Assembly: GCA_001910725.1 (NCBI GenBank)
Contig: MJGA01000003.1
Span: 1,178,001-1,242,000, forward strand
Length of the DNA: 64,000 bases
Source: Phanerodontia chrysosporium
Taxonomy: Eukaryota > Basidiomycota > Agaricomycetes > Polyporales > Phanerochaetaceae
Reading direction: 5' to 3'
Of the stretch, positions 23,898-35,499 are shown in pieces. The notes beneath the pieces were generated by a model that worked only from the letters and a program-made list of their open reading frames with translations, ran no database searches and was not told the DNA's origin. Each line of letters starts with the position of its first letter. Within the stretch, counting starts at the first letter, position 1. The position numbers and the translations under genes are program-made.

Positions 23898-25211
23898 ATG
23901 GAGTCCTGGGCCCCCGACCGTGGCCATGACGCCTTCGCAGACGTCTTCGCCTACATCTCGAGTCTTAGCTTAGATGACATCGACACGCTGCAGTCTCATG
24001 CACCGGGCGGCAGCTCAACCCTCTCAGACGAGGAGCTCGCCATGGCCCTCTTCGCGCAAGAAGCGGCTGGTCTGCTGAACATCGCGAAGGAGCACGCCGG
24101 TCAGTCTACTCGCCACAACCGATCTATCATCGAGGAGCTTGAGGAGATGGAGGCCCTCGCACGATACGACCATCAGGTCGCACTTGCCATTGCGGAAGAT
24201 CGCCCCATACCTCCTATGCCCGCATTACCGCTCAGGAGAGCCGTCTCCGAGCCGGACGCGTACGATAGTGCCGAAGATTCAGACTTCGGCACTTCCGATT
24301 CCGAGTGAGTGCATTGCCGCCGACGCTGTACTAAACAGCCGTGCTGACAGATTGTAGGTCGGATACAGACGCTAGCTCGGTCACCCTAGTGTCGAGAGCG
24401 TCTTCGTCTCTGTCCTTGAGGGCACAAGAGAAGCTTCCTGCAGTCGAGACTGTGGATCTCGATCTGATAGCAACCTCGTTAAGACCAACTTCGCCAATAT
24501 CTCTGCACGAAGATACCCTGGGAAGCGAAGACTCATGCGCGAGTGTAGATGACGTCTGTGAACAGGTCGTGCACGAGTGAGTTTTATGCAATTCTAGTAG
24601 CCGCCTTGATGAGCCTTACTGACGATCCTAGGTGCACTATCTGCTGTGACGACATAGACGGGCAAGCATACGAGGCCCCTTGCGGCCACTTCTTCGATAC
24701 GCAATGCCTAGAGGCCATGTTCCGAAAGGCTACCGTGGACGAGTCTCTCTTCCCACCAAAGTGCTGTCAACTCGAGATTCCGCCGCAGCATGCCCGCGAG
24801 CGCCTCAACTGCGAGTTAATGGTACTGTTCGACCGGAAGGCCGTGGAATTTGGGACGAAGAACAAATTATACTGCTCCGAGCCCCGCTGTTCTGCCTTCA
24901 TCGGCCCTGCCACCGACGAGGTCACCTGGATGGAATGTCCCGAATGTTCATCTATGACTTGCGGCTTTTGCAAGTCCTCCGCACACCCGGGCACCGCGTG
25001 CTCGGATACCGACGACTTGAAGCGCACTGCGAAAGAAATGCGCGAGAAGCAGGGCTGGCAGCGTTGCTACTCGTGCCACCACATGGTCGAGCTGACCGTC
25101 GGCTGCTATCACATCATCTGCACATGCCACGCGCAATTCTGCTACCTCTGTGGCGCCAAGTGGAAGCAGTGCGACTGCCCACAATTCGCCGTCCCCCCTG
25201 ATATCATCTGA
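23898..25211 (+). CDS. RBR-type E3 ubiquitin ligase (RBR2)
   Basis: Paralogue of the gene at 12224-13700. Helical N-terminus with LSDEELAMALFAQEA and YDHQVALAIAEDRP, an acidic Ser-rich linker (DSAEDSDFGTSDSE), then RING1 (CTICCDDIDGQAYEAPCGHFF ... CC), IBR (YCSEPRCSAF ... CPECSSMTCGFCK) and RING2 (QRCYSCHHMVELTVGCYHIIC ... FCYLCG) with the catalytic-type Cys in VGCYH. It ends QFAVPPDII at 25211, soon after RING2, so it lacks the extra Cys cluster of RBR1. Exons are 23898-24303, 24357-24577 and 24632-25211 (approximate). Start MESWAPDRGHD is the first ATG of the coding frame. Confidence 0.9.
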
Positions 25212-25626
25212 TTCGGCGATGATTTAAACTCGTGAGTTTCTCATCTTCCTCTTGCCATCGCAAATGCTGACTGTAGCCTCCAGCGGCAAATGTGACATTC
25301 GAACTTTCGGCTCCAGCACTGGCAGGAGGTCACAAGCCCACATGACATTGCTATCTTATTGCATTATTAGAGAACCGCTGTTTGTACCATAGCATGTACT
25401 ACTACTGTAACTAGCTTACATACGAATTATATCAAGAGGACCCGTTGCCAACGACACGACCTGTGCTACATTCCGCCACTGAAATCGTGCGAACTGCACA
25501 AGCGCTCGTGATATAGCGCCAGAATACACACTCGACCTGAACCTCCTCCTGCTTCGTATCCTCGGCTCGGACTACTTCCTCCTCGGACTCATACGACTAC
25601 TTTCCACCACATTAGTCGCGAGGAAT
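25212..25626. other. Intergenic, tandem plus genes
   Basis: About 415 bp, AT-rich in the left half (3' flank of RBR2) and pyrimidine-rich near 25530-25610 (leader of the next gene). No gene. Confidence 0.5.
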
Positions 25627-27260
25627 GTCTGCAGAATCTGTCGCGCGGTGGAACGCTATCCCCATGGTTCGACCAGAGGCGGGTGATAGCTCTGGTCCCT
25701 CCTCTCTGAAGGTACTCTCCTCGCGTCTCTGGCAAATGTGAACACTTCCTGCATACTGTCACCTCCCGCACCCTCTTCCAGCGAGCAAGAGATGACGCTC
25801 AAGAAGACGAAAGCGATGACAACGTCTCGCTTGTGTCCCGCTCTCCCTCTCCGCCTCCGCGGCCGGACACCATGGACATCGACAAGTACGACGAGTTCGT
25901 GGCGAGACCTGAGCGCGAGGTCGTCACGGTCGACACCAAGATTGGCAGCACAAACCGGGGTTTCGCTCTGCTGGCGAAACTCGGCTGGGTGGAGGGCCAG
26001 CCTCTGGGCCTGTCCGGCGAAGGTACGTGTCCCGCCATAATGTGTGTTTGTGATCCTCATGGAAGCGTGCAGGTCGTGTCGATCCCATACCATTCGTGCT
26101 CAAAAACGACTTCACGGGTCTGGGCAAGGTGAATCAGGACGTAAAAATGATCGAGTCAACCGTCTCTCAGCGACGCGAGCTTGATTCTGAGCGGCAAACA
26201 AGAGAGACGGAAGAGCAACGCAAGGCACGGGAGGTGCGTGTGGGCCTCATGGTCTTGAGTTCCATGCTTCATCACCCTTCATATCCCAGGAATCCGTTGC
26301 CAAGCGGGACGCGGTCAAGACGGAGATATCGAACGTGCTTCGAGCGTTCTACTGCGAGCTATGCGAAAAGCAGTTCCAGACCGTGGGACAGTACGATGAA
26401 CACACGAACTCGTACGCCCATCACCACAAGGCCCGCTTCCGCGACATGCAGGCTGCACAGAAGGCAGTGTTTGGCAGCCAGGAGGACATCGATAAGCGCA
26501 AGGAGAAAGAGCGTAAACGGGAGGAGAAGGAGTTGCGGAAGATCGCGAAGGCAGCTGGCATCAAGATGGCTAAGCCAGCAATGTCTGCTACCGTGCCCTG
26601 CCTGCAGCACAACCTCCGAACGTGACAACCGAAGCGAAGCCTGCAGGAGTGAAGAAGTCGGGCTGGGCTACGGTGGGGAGCTCGCCTGCGCCGTCTGGCG
26701 AGGCTTCGTCCTCTGCGGACACACGCTCGGGATGGGCTCCTGTGAACCCGGCGAGCGACCCCCCAAGGACGGGCCCGAAGGCAAGCTCTGGCTGGGCTCC
26801 TGTGAACCCTGCTACCGACCCACCCCGGTCTTCCGCCACTGGGTGGTCTACGGTCTCTGCTGCGCCTGCGGACGGGGCGCAAGCCTCGGCTGCTCCAGCG
26901 CAGTCTAGCTCAGCTCCGGCGTTCAGGACGGGCGGATGGACGTCGCTGGACAGCAGCGCATCCGCCCACGTGCCCCCGCCTCCCCCGCCCCCAGCAGCAG
27001 GTGCTCCACCCCCACCTTCGATGCCCGCCAATCCTCCTCCTCCGCCCCCTGCGTCGCGACCTAGTTGGTCTGCTGTAGGCACTGCCGGACAGCCTTCGGG
27101 ATCAGGGGGCTGGGCTCCAGTGTCTCAGGCTCCTCAGTCTACTGCGGCAGTCAAGCCTCCCGCCGCGCAGAGCGCTCCGCAAGGTGCTGCACGACCAGAA
27201 GCCTCGCGCTCAGGCTGGCAACAATTCAAAGCTGGTGCGGGTGCGAACCGACGCCGCTAA
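25627..27260 (+). CDS. G-patch and C2H2 zinc-finger protein with GW-rich tail
   Basis: Resembles GPATCH8-type nuclear RNA-processing proteins: a G-patch (TNRGFALLAKLGWVEGQPLG, then PFVLKNDFTGLGK) followed by a single C2H2 finger (FYCELCEKQFQTVGQYDEH, ending H), a charged helix (KEKERKREEKELRKIAKAAG) and a long disordered tail. The tail has eight Trp residues, each after Gly or Ser, in repeats such as SGWAPVNPASDPPR and SGWAPVNPATDPPR, plus a poly-Pro block. Exon 1 ends GPSSLK at a GTACTC donor near 25712. One apparent frameshift at 26596-26598 is repaired by one C and links MSATVP to PPNVTTEAK. Stop at 27260. Confidence 0.82.
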
Positions 27261-27550
27261 CGTCCTGTCTGTATTGCATGAGGCCCTTTCCTTCAGTATT
27301 GCTAACGTTATTGTCCCGCCGTTCGTCTGTTGTTATCGAGCACCCCTTTCAGTTCGTATGCTGTCTATGTAACAAGAGATTGTTTGAAACTACTACTACG
27401 AGAAGCTAGTACACATTGCGATAATTTTGCCAGAGCTGATAGGTATTCGAAGAATAATATACGAGAACACAGTGATACGACACAAGAAGGGAACACGGCA
27501 GACCGAACACGATTCTACAGGACAAAGCGTGGACCTCGGACGAGCATCGT
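27261..27550. other. Short convergent 3' region
   Basis: About 290 bp of 3' flanks of the G-patch and BET genes. Nothing else seen. Confidence 0.5.
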
Positions 27551-30244
27551 TCACTCCGAGTCACTACCGGAGCTATCGTCCGAGCTGGAGTCCGAGGAGT
27601 GGTCGCTCACGCCACCGTGCGATGTGATGGGTGCATGCGGTACGCCGCCCGCTGGAGGTACACCGCCGCGCTCAAACAGAGCCATGCGCTCCTCGAGCAC
27701 CCGAATCTTCTCAGCCTCCACGTCTTCATCCATAGACTTGCGCTTGAGACCGCCTGTACCCGTACCCTTGCCTGTCCGCGCACGCTTCGCAGGAGGCTGC
27801 TTATTCGGACGGATGACAAAGTTGTAGAGCTTCGTCAACACGGCAGCTGGAAGGGTATCGATTTCGAGCTCGATCTCCTCCGTGCTCTGTTTTACAAGTT
27901 GTTATTATCAGACTGTTCTGATGACGAGAAAGGACGCTACATACGTCACGAATCTCAGGGACACCCTCATGGATGATCTGGATAACCTTCTCCAACTTCT
28001 GGCCATCCAGCTTGCCAATCGTGTCGCTGAGCTCCTTCTTTTGCTCAAAGGAGAGCACATCGTTGTCCTCAACAGGTTTCTTCGATGGCTTCTTCCGGTT
28101 GACGGGCGGAGGCGCTGTCTTGCCGTTCATCTTGGGCGTCGGCTTCGACGTCGATGCTACAGGCGGGGGTGGAGGACGCTTCTCGACGGCTTTCTTCTTC
28201 TCCCTTGCTAGCTTCTCCTTCTTCTGCTTCATAGCCATGAGAGCACGGTTCATGCTCTCAATCTGAGACTCGAGCTCGGTAATCTTTTCTGTGACTGCCA
28301 TTAGGCATCCATTTCGAAGAAGCAGCCGAAGATAACTTACGCTCGTCCTCACTGTCAACATCATCCTCGTCGTCGTCCTCGTCACTTTCTGGCGTCCGGC
28401 GAAGCGGAGGTAGGTTCTTCCACTTCTCATCGAATAACCGTTGGAGTTCTTGGCCCGCAGTGTTGACGGGGGTGCCGGCAGGGTTGAACGTGAAGCAGTT
28501 GCGAATCATGAGCTTGAAGTCGTCGTGGAACTTCTCCGCAGTGGGATATTCGCCGTTGTCCAGCTTCTTCCGCATCGTGGACAAGTCCATGGGCTTCTTA
28601 ATGATCTTCGGATACGAAGGAATCTCAAGCTTGACCCAATCTGGTGCAAGGCATTAGTGGCCTGTGACACGAGGTCATGTATGCACAAACTCACCGACTG
28701 GCTCATAGAATGGATGTGCGATATTCCAATGCGTTTTCTTATTCAGATCTCTCAGCACCTTGTCGCAGAACTTCAACTGTTCCGCGACGCCGCTGTCCCT
28801 GGGCACCTTTGGCTTGCGCATTTTCTTGGGGGCATCAACGTAAGGCAAGTCCTTCGGCGGGGGTGGATGGATTTCCCGCTTGGGGCGACCCGGATCCTCA
28901 TTACGCCGGATCGTGGGCATGGCGTTGGAGGGACGGCGTTGGACGGGTTTCTTCGCAGGAGGGGGAGGGGGAGGGGGAGTCGCGGCCTTTTTGACAGGCG
29001 GCGGAGGTTTAATCTAGGTGAACATCAGCCGCTATGAGATAGAGCTTTACGTATCACGCACCACCTCGGCAGGGGGCAGGTTCTTGAGCTGCTTGTCGAA
29101 GACCTCTTCCAGCTGCTTGCTTTGATGAGTGAAGGGATGGTCGGGCCGTTGAAGGTCAGGCAGTTTGAGAAGATTAGCCGAACGTCTGCAACGAAATCGT
29201 CCGCGTGGAGGTAGCGTGGGTTGTTCGGATTCGGATCAAGCTTCTGCGGGTTCGACGACTGCAGCTTGCGCTCGATTGTCGAGAAGTCCATGGGGTGCTT
29301 GATGATTTGCGTGTAATGGGGGATGTTGAAGGCGACGACGTCGACCGGCTTCAGGAATGGCACAGCAGCTTTCATCTTCTTCAGCGTACGGATAGTAGAC
29401 ACGCAGAAGCGATACTGCGCGACGCTGAAAGTCGAGGGACCTCTGTCCTTGTTCGCATCCCAGCCGTCCTCGTGCAAAGGGGCAGGAGACTGAGAGGCTG
29501 GCGGCGGAGTGGCAGTCTTCGAGATACACCAAAATATATTTGAATTAGCACGCCCACAGCGGCGTACAGGACAAGATAAACGTACATTGGCTAATGAGGC
29601 TTGGTCTGCGTCCGAATGCTTCCGAGCTCTCTTAGCTGGAGGTGGTTGTATATCATCGTCATTAGGAGAACTATTAGAGTACGGTGATGAAGCCTCGACA
29701 GCAGGCGCGATCGGAGATACAGCAGGTAGTGAGGTAGAGGCAGTAGGGGCGGCTGGAGGGACAGCCAGGCTGGGCGCTGGCGCGTCCGCCTCAACCATGG
29801 CATCATCGGCCGGTTCGGACTTTGGCTCTTCAGCCATTTTCACATCCTGCATGAGCTCACCCTCCGCTGGTGGGGGGCTGCCCTTTGGTGGGTCGACTGG
29901 GATGGAGTCTGGGATGGACGGCGTCAGCGCGCTCTTGTTGGACGCGTCGAATGGGTGCGGGGGTGCTCACCAGGGTCGACAGGGGTAGCCACCTGGGGAA
30001 CCGTGGACGCATCCTCCACTACGTCGATTTTCATGTCGACCGGCTCGTGGCGCACGTCGCTCTCGTCCTGGTCGTGGTAGTGGACATCAATCTTGACGGC
30101 GGGGGCAGGCGCGTCGTTGACGGGGGTGGCAGGGGAGTCGATGGCGGGGGAGTCGGCAATGTCGGTGTGGTCGCCGTTGAAGGAGGGTTTGAGGTCGTGG
30201 TGGCCGTTGAGATGGATGCCGTTTGTGAGAGGCGCGTCGAGCAT
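27551..30244 (-). CDS. BDF1: BET-family double bromodomain protein
   Basis: Reads acetylated histone tails in the nucleus and helps recruit transcription machinery. Disordered N-terminus (MLDAPLTNGIHLNG; start at 30244), bromodomain 1 (FLKPVDVVAFNIPHYTQIIK, then HPMDFSTIERKL, SNCLTFNGPDHPF), a Pro-rich linker, bromodomain 2 (PFYEPVDWVKLEIPSYPKII, PMDLSTMRKKL, RNCFTFNPAGTPVN), a coiled-coil (ESQIESMNRALMAMKQKKEK), an NET domain (LSFEQKKELSDTIGKLDG ... STEEIELEIDTLPAAVL) and an Asp/Ser-rich end (DSSSDDSSGSDSE). Both acetyl-lysine Asn residues are present. One apparent frameshift at 29143-29145 (GGG on plus) is fixed by one base and restores GPDHPFTHQSKQLEEVF. At least seven introns. Confidence 0.95.
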
Positions 30245-30350
30245 GGTCGAGGGGGCGGGGACGCAGACGCGTGACAGTCACGGGAGGTGACAAAGCAGAG
30301 GGAGGACTGGAAGATTTGGGGGAGACAGGAGATCCGAACTGGGCTAGAGC

Positions 30351-30358
30351 CTTATATA
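30351..30358 (-). promoter_or_regulatory. TATA box of BET gene
   Basis: TATATAAG on minus about 107 nt before the BET start codon. It lies only about 135 bp from the WDR70 stop codon, so the promoter sits in a very short tandem gap. Confidence 0.6.
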
Positions 30359-30492
30359 CTCGCCCTCAGATAAGGTTCACGCGCTCGTATTGGCCCACAA
30401 ATCATTATTTTCGTAATATTTCACACTCCGCCCACTTATCCGCCTGGCCTGTGCACTCTGGCCATAATCCCGCGAAACTGCCCCGCAACGTC

Positions 30493-33084
30493 CTAGGCCT
30501 TGTCCTTGTCCTGTGCATCGTCCTCGACCGGCGCAAATACAGGCTTGGGCTGATTCGCGCGCCACGCTGCAGGCAGACACCGTCGGGGACGAGGAGGGCA
30601 GCGCAAAGTTCAACACGTCAGCACCATAGCCGATCGCAAACAGACCAAAACAGAAAGGCGCGGAATCAACTGCGTCTCCCCGCCCTTCGCGAAACAGAGG
30701 CTCACCTGCGGTCCACACCGGGTCCTGTTCTGCAGTCGCTGCATGTCTGAGCAGAGCTTCTCGAGGCTGCAATACCGGCGCTAGTCAGCACAACGTCGTC
30801 GACAAGGACAAGGCCAACGTGGGAACCCCTCGCTGCGGCTGCCAACGCATGATATCGGCGGGTCTCGGTGGCAACCGCCACTCCCCTAAGTCTGCCGCGC
30901 TGATGTCCAACTTCGGTGCCCTTCGTAGAACATCGAGGGCTGCTCCCAAACACGCCCCCTGGCATCAATTGCGCTCGATGCGCATAGATACCACGCCCGA
31001 CAGGGAGATTTGACGGACAAGACAATCAAAAGGAAATCACCACTCACATCTTCGTCGCGTGTCGTGTCCCGCACCAAATTTTGTACGACGTGTTGCGTCG
31101 CGCTCGCGCCGACCCGTCCTCCACGCCCAGGGCCCGTGACAGGAAGCTCTGGCCTCTTGCTCTTCCGGGGATCCATCCGATCCTTCTCACGCTTTCGCTT
31201 GGTTCCCCGTGCAATCTCCCCATCCCTGAACATCGGCAGCGCGTGAGGCGTGATGATAGTTGGTGCCGCCAGGGCGTCGGACATGTCCTCGATAGTGGCT
31301 TTGCGCGGAGGACCCTTGTTGAGCAGCAGTTTCGCGCCGTTGATAGACGTGCTCGGCGAGTACAGAACGCAGATTTGGCCATTGGCGAGGCCTGTGACAA
31401 TCTGTGAACAATATAAGCCTTTGACCCCGACATGCGTTAAATGACGCACTTGGTTGATTTTGGGATGCCAGACGACCCGAACAGGCGTCGTATCTACCAG
31501 TAATTCCTTGACTGGTTCCAACGTGTTCTTCTCCAAGAACATGAGACGTCCCTTGCCGCCTTTCGATGTTGCTCCCGCACCGGTGAGGATATACTTGTCA
31601 TCGGGACTGAAAATGGCGTTTGTAGTCGAGTATAAGGTTGTCAAGCCGGACTGAGTGGCCAAAGGTTTTTTGAACGCCCGCAAATCCCAGACTGTGCTCA
31701 GGAGTCAGCGGGCGCAGCGGAATATCAGTGATGAGACTCAACGCTTGACCGTGTCATCTCCTCCACGAGTCATGACAGTCCGCCCATCGACGGAAAAGAC
31801 CAAAGAGCCTGTCTCGGTATTCTTTGCGTGGGCGCCTTCGACAGACATACTCGGTCGCACAAAGTTTGACTTAGTTTGCCACATGTGCAGCGCTCCGTCT
31901 AGGCAAGCTGGGAAGGGTCGTCAATTTTCTTCCATGCTTGAAGTGTCAATAGAACCGGGCCGCACCTCCACCGATGAGAGACCCGTCTGGCGAGTATCCG
32001 CACGCATTGACCTTGGTCCTCGCGCCTCGTTCTTTTGACTTCACCACGATGACGGTCTTCTGTTTCCGCTTATTTTCGACATCCCATATGCTGCCAGACT
32101 TCGTGTGAGCGACGCCAAGGGCCCAGCGAAATGAACATACCGAATGGTAGAATCAGCAGAGCTGGTGATGAAGGTCTGCGGATCCTTAGGGTGCCAAGCG
32201 CAAGAGGTTAGTTCTGCGACATGACCGCTGCGAGATGGTCATCAGTACCTCGTAAGACGCTAGTCTTGACTGATTGCGGACCTGGTGTTCTTCATATCAC
32301 GAATATACATGTCACCCTTGATGTATGTCGCGCTGGATGGAGGTCGGTGAATGGGGAACTACAGTTTTTAGCATGACACTTACAGTTCTTCACCGTCCCG
32401 GTCAAAAAGCTTCGGTTGGGTCGTACCCGATACAACCAAGAATTGTTGACCGTCGAGTGACCACTTAAGGTCATGGATCTGAGAGGTACATTCCGCACTT
32501 CGTTAAGTAGAGCTCTCTGAGATGGAAGGAACTGGGCGCACATAATAAGTACCCGCGGGCTCCCAAGTTTTAAACGGCTTACACCTCCAGTCCATTCCAC
32601 CGAAGTCCCACAATTTGCAGTCATAGTCGTGCGAGCCGCTCACGATGCGAGCACCTGAGGGGTCGAGAGCGAGGGCTGAGACGACCTTGGTGTGGTCCTT
32701 GAGGATGAGCTCATGGGTGGTGGGGAATTCTGGAAGGTCGTCCTCTTCGTCCGAGGCATCGAACTCCGGCTCTCCTGTGCCTTCAGGGGCTCTGTCCTGA
32801 GGCGGTGGTGGTGGGCCGACATCGTCGTCGCCCGACTCTGGCTCTACGGAGGGCTGGTTAGACCGGCTTGGCCCAGCTATCTTGCCGTCATCAACCTTCT
32901 TCACAGGCGGTTGCTCTTCCGAGTCCTAGATAGAGCCGTCAGCCCATACGTCAGACGCAATTGCCTGCGGACACACTACCTCCACGCGTTTGTTCTTGTC
33001 GAACCGTCGGGGGTCGAGCTTTTTCTGCTTCTGCTGCTTCCCAAAGCCAGCAATCCCCATCGCGGCCATGATATCGTCGTCCAT
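30493..33084 (-). CDS. WDR70: WD-repeat protein WDR70-like
   Basis: Acidic N-terminal part (MDDDIMAAMGIAGFG at 33084; FDASDEEDDLPEFPTTHEL), then WD40 repeats: VSALALDPSGARIVSGSHDY and DCKLWDFGGM, ELTSCAWHPKDPQTFITSSA, TIRIWDVENKRKQK, KVNACGYSPDGSLIGGAC, VKLWDLRAFKKPL, NAIFSPDDKYILTGAG, VVWHPKINQIVTGLANG. The C-terminus is RKSKRPELPVTGPGRGGRVG and DPREALLRHAATAEQDPVW, ending FAPVEDDAQDKDKA. The FGGMD block and this conserved tail mark WDR70 (Gastrulation-defective homologue), in yeast and human linked to chromatin and DNA repair. One intron near 30773-31024 is about 250 nt, long for this genome. Confidence 0.92.
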
Positions 33085-33327
33085 GTTGGCAATGTGCAGG
33101 CCTTGTTGTCGTCCGCCTGTGGTTTGGCGGTCGCTTGACGTGCGTCGTTGCCTTTGGCCCACAGCCTGCCAAAGGCGCGGGGTTAGGTAAGCAGACGCGC
33201 CTCTAGAATTGGCGCCCGTAATAAAGTTGCGCACCGCCGCGCCTTCTCTTGCGCGCACTGACACGACCGCCCCAGGTCCTGCACACCTCCACGCTGCGAC
33301 CGCAACTGGTGCAGAAATAACACGATA

Positions 33328-34149
33328 ATGCTGAAAAGACAACGTCCGGCATCTCCAATTCCCTTGCAATGGGACGCTGTAGAGGCAGAGAAGGGTCTCC
33401 CCGACGATCTGTTCGAGCCAATGTCGAAACGTCGCCGTTACTTCGCGCCTCCTGGAATCGACTCACATGCCGATGAACATAGTAGTACAGGATACCCAGA
33501 TGACTCTACTCAGGCGGAAGGCAGCTCCAACGCAGCAAGGCGCGAGGCACGCTCGGGCATCCACGAGTGGCAGAAGGATGCCGGAGAGTACAGGCACGCC
33601 AACTCTCTGCTTCATGATCTTCACGCCGAACAGCGACACCGCCTAATCTTCTCTTCTTCCTCTACGTTATCGTCGACGTTGCAGCGCCGAGACGGTGCAT
33701 CCCAGGTTCCAAATCCACTGCACTCGCCACATCCCTCCATTCCTCCCATAGAGGACCGCCTAACCGGCGATTCCTATCATACCCCTCATAGTCACACACA
33801 CAAGGGCGAAGACACATCCGTTAGTACGGGTGAGGCCGAGGTAGTCTCCCAGAGATATGCCGAGACAAATCGGTGTGTATTCTACCCTATCTTGCTGTGC
33901 ATACCGCAGCTACTAAAGTGTTCACCAGGCTACTGCGGTCACTCTTCTTCAGCCGTCGACAACATGAAGCTGAAGATGCACGCCAAAGGTAGTTCCCCGA
34001 GGTATGTATCCCCTTGCCGTGGTTTTCTTGCGTGCTCAATTTCGCTCGCTTCAAGGTATCACCCTCGCTATATCCACCCTTACCATCCTACCTATCGATT
34101 CCACATCTTCCACTTCCATTCTCTTTGGCGCACGCATGATGTATTATAG
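33328..34149 (+). CDS. Hypothetical, Ser/Arg/His-rich nuclear-type protein
   Basis: Start MLKRQRPASPIPLQWD at 33328; a basic patch MSKRRRYFAPPG may be a nuclear localisation signal. The middle is disordered (HSPHPSIPPIEDRLTG, HTPHSHTHKGED) and the first exon ends ...QRYAETNR near 33871. An intron to 33928 joins it to LLRSLFFSRRQHEAEDARQR. A second intron (about 33990-34056) and the last exon to 34149 are less sure. I recognise no domain. It is divergent from WDR70 (243 bp between starts) and convergent with frataxin. Confidence 0.55.
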   Translation: MLKRQRPASPIPLQWDAVEAEKGLPDDLFEPMSKRRRYFAPPGIDSHADEHSSTGYPDDSTQAEGSSNAARREARSGIHEWQKDAGEYRHANSLLHDLHAEQRHRLIFSSSSTLSSTLQRRDGASQVPNPLHSPHPSIPPIEDRLTGDSYHTPHSHTHKGEDTSVSTGEAEVVSQRYAETNRCVFYPILLCIPQLLKCSPGYCGHSSSAVDNMKLKMHAKGSSPRYVSPCRGFLACSISLASRYHPRYIHPYHPTYRFHIFHFHSLWRTHDVL

Positions 34150-34327
34150 CAGTGTATTGTTACAAGTAACTTAATAACATGTCAGTAAATCACCAGAGGG
34201 GGCTGAGCGAGCGCGCTCGTCAGGAAGGCGATGTAACCACTGTTGGTACCATCTGGGTAGCTCGTAAGCCAAGTGAGTGGCGGGAGCGATATCATTGTAG
34301 TCGGTGAGCAAGGCTAGGTGTACTGCC

Positions 34328-35060
34328 TCATACACAGTCGGATACTTTGTCGATCTTCAGATCGATCTCGCGGTTGAATATCTTGCTCAGTTCTTCGTTC
34401 AGTAGTTGACCTAACGTTCTCCCTTCCCGTAGGTAGACCCATTGGTCTCTCTCGGGAACGTAATCGTAGCGTTTGGGCCCACTTGCAACGACATATTAGC
34501 GTCTGTGACCGCACTCAATGAGGGTGATAGTACCTTGTAGGCGACGAGAGCCATATTTGTTTGTTGGGAGGCTGTTTATTGATAACATATGTTCCATGTT
34601 GTCCTAATTTGAGGGTCAGAACGCCGCTCTGCGCGAAAGGGTTTAGCGTCGTGACTTCGACAAACAGGCCTTGCCACTCACGCTGTAGTCCACTTCGTAT
34701 TCGGAGCTAGCTTCTTCGTCCAGGACATTCTCCAAGGACTCGAGCATAGTCTCCATAGTGGTGTCGGAAAGCGCGTGGTACTGTTCCACAGATATATTCG
34801 TGCTATAGTTCCGAAGCCATACAGTACGGCCTGTTCAATCAAGTCAGCTTCACGGAGGTATTCAAGACTACGACGTACTTGTTACTGACTTGCGGGGGAG
34901 GCGTGGCATAGTGCCTCCTGTTCATGAACGACGCATCCGGGGCACAAGCCCGAGGAAGCGTGTGCAGGGAACTCACAGAAGGCAAGGCCATCTGGCGCAG
35001 CGCGCGAACCACCTGTGGTGCTATCCTTGCACGACTCTGTACCAACGTAGTCCGAAGCAT
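34328..35060 (-). CDS. YFH1: Frataxin, mitochondrial
   Basis: Mitochondrial iron-binding activator of Fe-S cluster assembly. A presequence ([18 protein letters not shown] ... [10 protein letters not shown]) starts at 35060. The mature fold follows: [20 protein letters not shown] and [13 protein letters not shown] (acidic helix 1 and strand 1), [19 protein letters not shown] and [11 protein letters not shown] (the conserved surface with NKQxPNKQIW), [18 protein letters not shown], and a C-terminal helix [13 protein letters not shown], stop TGA at 34328. Four exons or more; introns at about 34500-34540, 34635-34680 and 34805-34880. Length fits fungal frataxins. It lies next to a mitochondrial rhodanese on the same strand. 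Confidence 0.95.
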
Positions 35061-35499
35061 CTTGACAGAGTTTAGAGAATGAGTGTAGCAGACGTGCAGT
35101 GGAGGGTTCGAAGACAAGCGCGAATAATCCGAGAGATGGCGAGAGGTCGCGTCGGAATGGTGACAATTCCATATTTAGTCATATAATTCACGCGTGTCAT
35201 GACTCTGAGTGCGCACAGTCTGCACCTGCCACAGAAACAGAACTTGAAGTGTAACATTAGGCAAGCACAAATCGGTAATGTATACTTTACTGAAGGGTCG
35301 AAAGGGTCGAGTTTGATTTTGCGGGCGTACACACGTACAGTATCTCGAGACCGTCTGGGAATGAGGCAAAAGTGTCGTATGCACAAGCTGTCGGGACTTG
35401 ATTGCTACATACAGGACCATCCAGAGCGCGACTAAAACCGTTCGAATGAGTTTCATTGGCTGTAACAGTACTATCGCCGTCATAACACCGGCCACGGGC
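35061..35499. other. Intergenic, tandem minus genes
   Basis: About 440 bp between the rhodanese stop and the frataxin start; it must hold the frataxin promoter. It is AT-rich with no recognisable element. Confidence 0.5.

Noticed and set aside
26596..26625. Programmed ribosomal frameshift in the G-patch gene
   Set aside because: No slippery heptamer or stop-adjacent structure recognised, and the same kind of slip occurs in many unrelated genes, which fits sequencing error better.
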